Source: Crocinitomicaceae bacterium (lineage in GTDB: Bacteria > Bacteroidota > Bacteroidia > Flavobacteriales_D > Crocinitomicaceae). Taken from it: a stretch of DNA of 6,756 nt. Below the pieces are notes generated by a model. It was given only the letters and a program-made list of their open reading frames with translations. It made no database searches and had not been told where the DNA came from. Below, piece by piece: positions 5,556 through 6,756 of the stretch. The stretch lies in NCBI GenBank assembly GCA_013215515.1, contig JABSPC010000484.1, positions 1 to 6,756 on the forward strand, given 5' to 3'. Made by a program: the position numbers and the translations under genes. Each line of letters begins with the position of its first letter. Within the stretch, counting starts at the first letter, position 1.

Positions 5556-6647
5556 ATGAAAAAAGTACTATTTATAGACAGAGATGGGACCTTGGTAATT
5601 GAACCGCCTGTAGACTATCAACTTGATAGTTTAGAGAAGTTGGAATTCTATCCGGGTGTGTTTCAATGGTTGTCAAAGATTGCCCTAGAGCTCGATTACG
5701 AATTGGTTATGGTAACCAATCAAGATGGTTTAGGAACAAAGTCGTTTCCTGAAAATACGTTTTGGCCAGCTCAAAATAAAATCATTGAAGCCTTTAAAAA
5801 TGAAGGTGTTGAATTTGATGAAATTCTAATTGACAGGAGCTTTCCAGAAGACAACGCGCCGACTAGAAAACCAGAAATAGGTCTTTTGACTAAATACGTT
5901 TACGGCGATTATGAGATGAAGGATTCATACGTAATTGGAGACCGTGAATCTGATCTTCTACTCGCTAAAAACCTTGGGGCAGAAGGAATCTATATTGGAG
6001 ATTTAAATGAAGTTGAATCGAGCTTGACAACTACAAACTGGAAAGAGGTTTATCGTTTTTTGAAAGCAAAGCCACGTAAATCAAAGCGATCAAGAGTAAC
6101 GAATGAAACTGAAATTAAGATTGAAGTAAATCTTGATGGAACGGGACAAAGTAGAATTTCAACGGGTATTGGATTTTTCGATCACATGTTAGAGCAAATT
6201 GCTAAACACGGGAAAATTGATCTAGATGTTGATGTTCAGGGTGATCTTGAAATTGATGAACACCACACAATCGAAGATGTAGCCATAACATTAGGAGAAG
6301 CATTGAACGAAGCTTTGGGAGCTAAAAAAGGAATTCAACGTTACGGATTCCTCTTACCAATGGACGATTGTTTGGCGCAAGTAGCAATTGATTTTGGCGG
6401 ACGCCCATGGCTTGTTTGGGATGTGAATTTCAAGCGAGAAATGATCGGTGAAATGCCAACAGAAATGTTTATGCACTTTTTCAAGTCGTTCAGTGATGGG
6501 GCTAAATGTAACCTGAACATCAAAGCCCAAGGAGCAAACGAACACCACAAAATAGAGGCAATTTTTAAAGCCTTGGCCAGAGCAATAAAAAGCGCTGTTA
6601 CGCAAACTGATGATTATTCAATTCCCAGTACAAAAGGAACATTATGA
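5556..6647 (+). CDS. hisB: Bifunctional histidinol-phosphatase / imidazoleglycerol-phosphate dehydratase
   Basis: A 363-residue fusion serving two steps. The N-terminal HAD phosphatase (about 1-168) removes phosphate from histidinol-phosphate: IDRDGTL (7-13, Asp8 nucleophile, Asp10 acid/base), VTNQDGLGT (53-61, Thr54), RKP (104-106, Lys105) and GDRESD (128-133). The C-terminal IGPD domain (about 178-363) dehydrates imidazoleglycerol-phosphate: GFFDHMLEQ (206-214), DEHHTIED (234-241), MDDCLA (269-274), GGRP (281-284), MHFFKS (306-311), NEHHKIEA (328-335); the paired HH motifs bind the catalytic manganese. A short basic linker (172-180) joins them. The phosphatase half lacks the Cys/His zinc loop of E. 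coli HisB; the loop reads [12 protein letters not shown] (92-103). The ATG is one base after the hisC stop, and the TGA overlaps the hisH ATG. Confidence 0.97.
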   Translation: MKKVLFIDRDGTLVIEPPVDYQLDSLEKLEFYPGVFQWLSKIALELDYELVMVTNQDGLGTKSFPENTFWPAQNKIIEAFKNEGVEFDEILIDRSFPEDNAPTRKPEIGLLTKYVYGDYEMKDSYVIGDRESDLLLAKNLGAEGIYIGDLNEVESSLTTTNWKEVYRFLKAKPRKSKRSRVTNETEIKIEVNLDGTGQSRISTGIGFFDHMLEQIAKHGKIDLDVDVQGDLEIDEHHTIEDVAITLGEALNEALGAKKGIQRYGFLLPMDDCLAQVAIDFGGRPWLVWDVNFKREMIGEMPTEMFMHFFKSFSDGAKCNLNIKAQGANEHHKIEAIFKALARAIKSAVTQTDDYSIPSTKGTL

Positions 6648-6756
6648 TAGCTATTGTAAAATATAACGCAGGCAATGTCAGATCGGTTCAAAACGCATTA
6701 ACTCGTTTGGGATATGACTCTGTAATAACGGATGATGCAGCCGTTCTGAATAAGGC
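6644..6756 (+). CDS. hisH: Imidazole glycerol phosphate synthase, glutamine amidotransferase subunit (N-terminal part)
   Basis: The first 37 codons are visible before the window ends. [19 protein letters not shown] then [15 protein letters not shown] matches the start of HisH, the class I glutaminase that passes ammonia to HisF to make IGP and AICAR. The N-terminal beta strand and the YNAGNxxSV motif are typical; the catalytic Cys-His-Glu triad lies beyond the window. The ATG overlaps the hisB stop by 4 bases (ATGA), the usual sign of translational coupling. hisA, hisF and hisIE would be expected next. Confidence 0.93.
   Translation, partial: MIAIVKYNAGNVRSVQNALTRLGYDSVITDDAAVLNK

Noticed and set aside
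6341..6605. Minus-strand frames inside hisB
   Set aside because: They lie opposite the conserved IGPD domain and show no protein-like features.

Overview
The window looks like part of a Bacteroidota chromosome, most likely from the Flavobacteriales. The DNA is AT-rich and the genes lack Shine-Dalgarno sequences. A good match to the Bacteroidota promoter (TTTG, then TAnnTTTG) precedes the histidine leader. A small lipoprotein carries a serine/acidic stretch after its lipobox cysteine. HisB is an HisNB fusion with a sequence of the type I recall from flavobacteria. The assignment rests on these traits and on remembered protein families, not on a database search.

Left part (1-1268, + strand): the C-terminal end of an ABC-2 type exporter permease is followed after one base by a Ppx/GppA-family phosphatase gene. 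That gene is one continuous reading frame of the expected length, but an in-frame amber codon (570-572) interrupts it. It is either a very young pseudogene, a readthrough gene or a sequencing error.

Middle part (1301-2074, - strand): two small genes form a probable operon facing the phosphatase gene. Transcribed first is a 62-residue lipoprotein with a perfect heptad pattern. Three bases later comes a 193-residue exported or membrane-anchored protein very rich in lysine and histidine (35 Lys, 19 His). I recognise neither as a named family.

Right part (2180-6756, + strand): a histidine biosynthesis operon in the order leader peptide, hisG, hisD, hisC, hisB (bifunctional), hisH (cut by the window edge). 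The first five steps visible here belong to the route from PRPP and ATP to histidine: HisG step 1, HisB-C and HisC the imidazoleglycerol-phosphate and acetol-phosphate steps, HisB-N the phosphatase step, HisD the last two oxidations, and HisH the glutaminase half of IGP synthase. Genes overlap or nearly touch, which suggests translational coupling.

The most interesting region is 2180-2400. A 19-codon leader ORF with five His codons (HHHHFH) is followed by a strong intrinsic terminator. A competing antiterminator pairing uses the end of the leader ORF itself. Further perfect complementarities downstream of the terminator (11 bp back to the terminator arm, 9 bp to the hisG start codon) suggest a second, translational layer of control. 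The pairings are read directly from the sequence; the regulatory logic is inferred.
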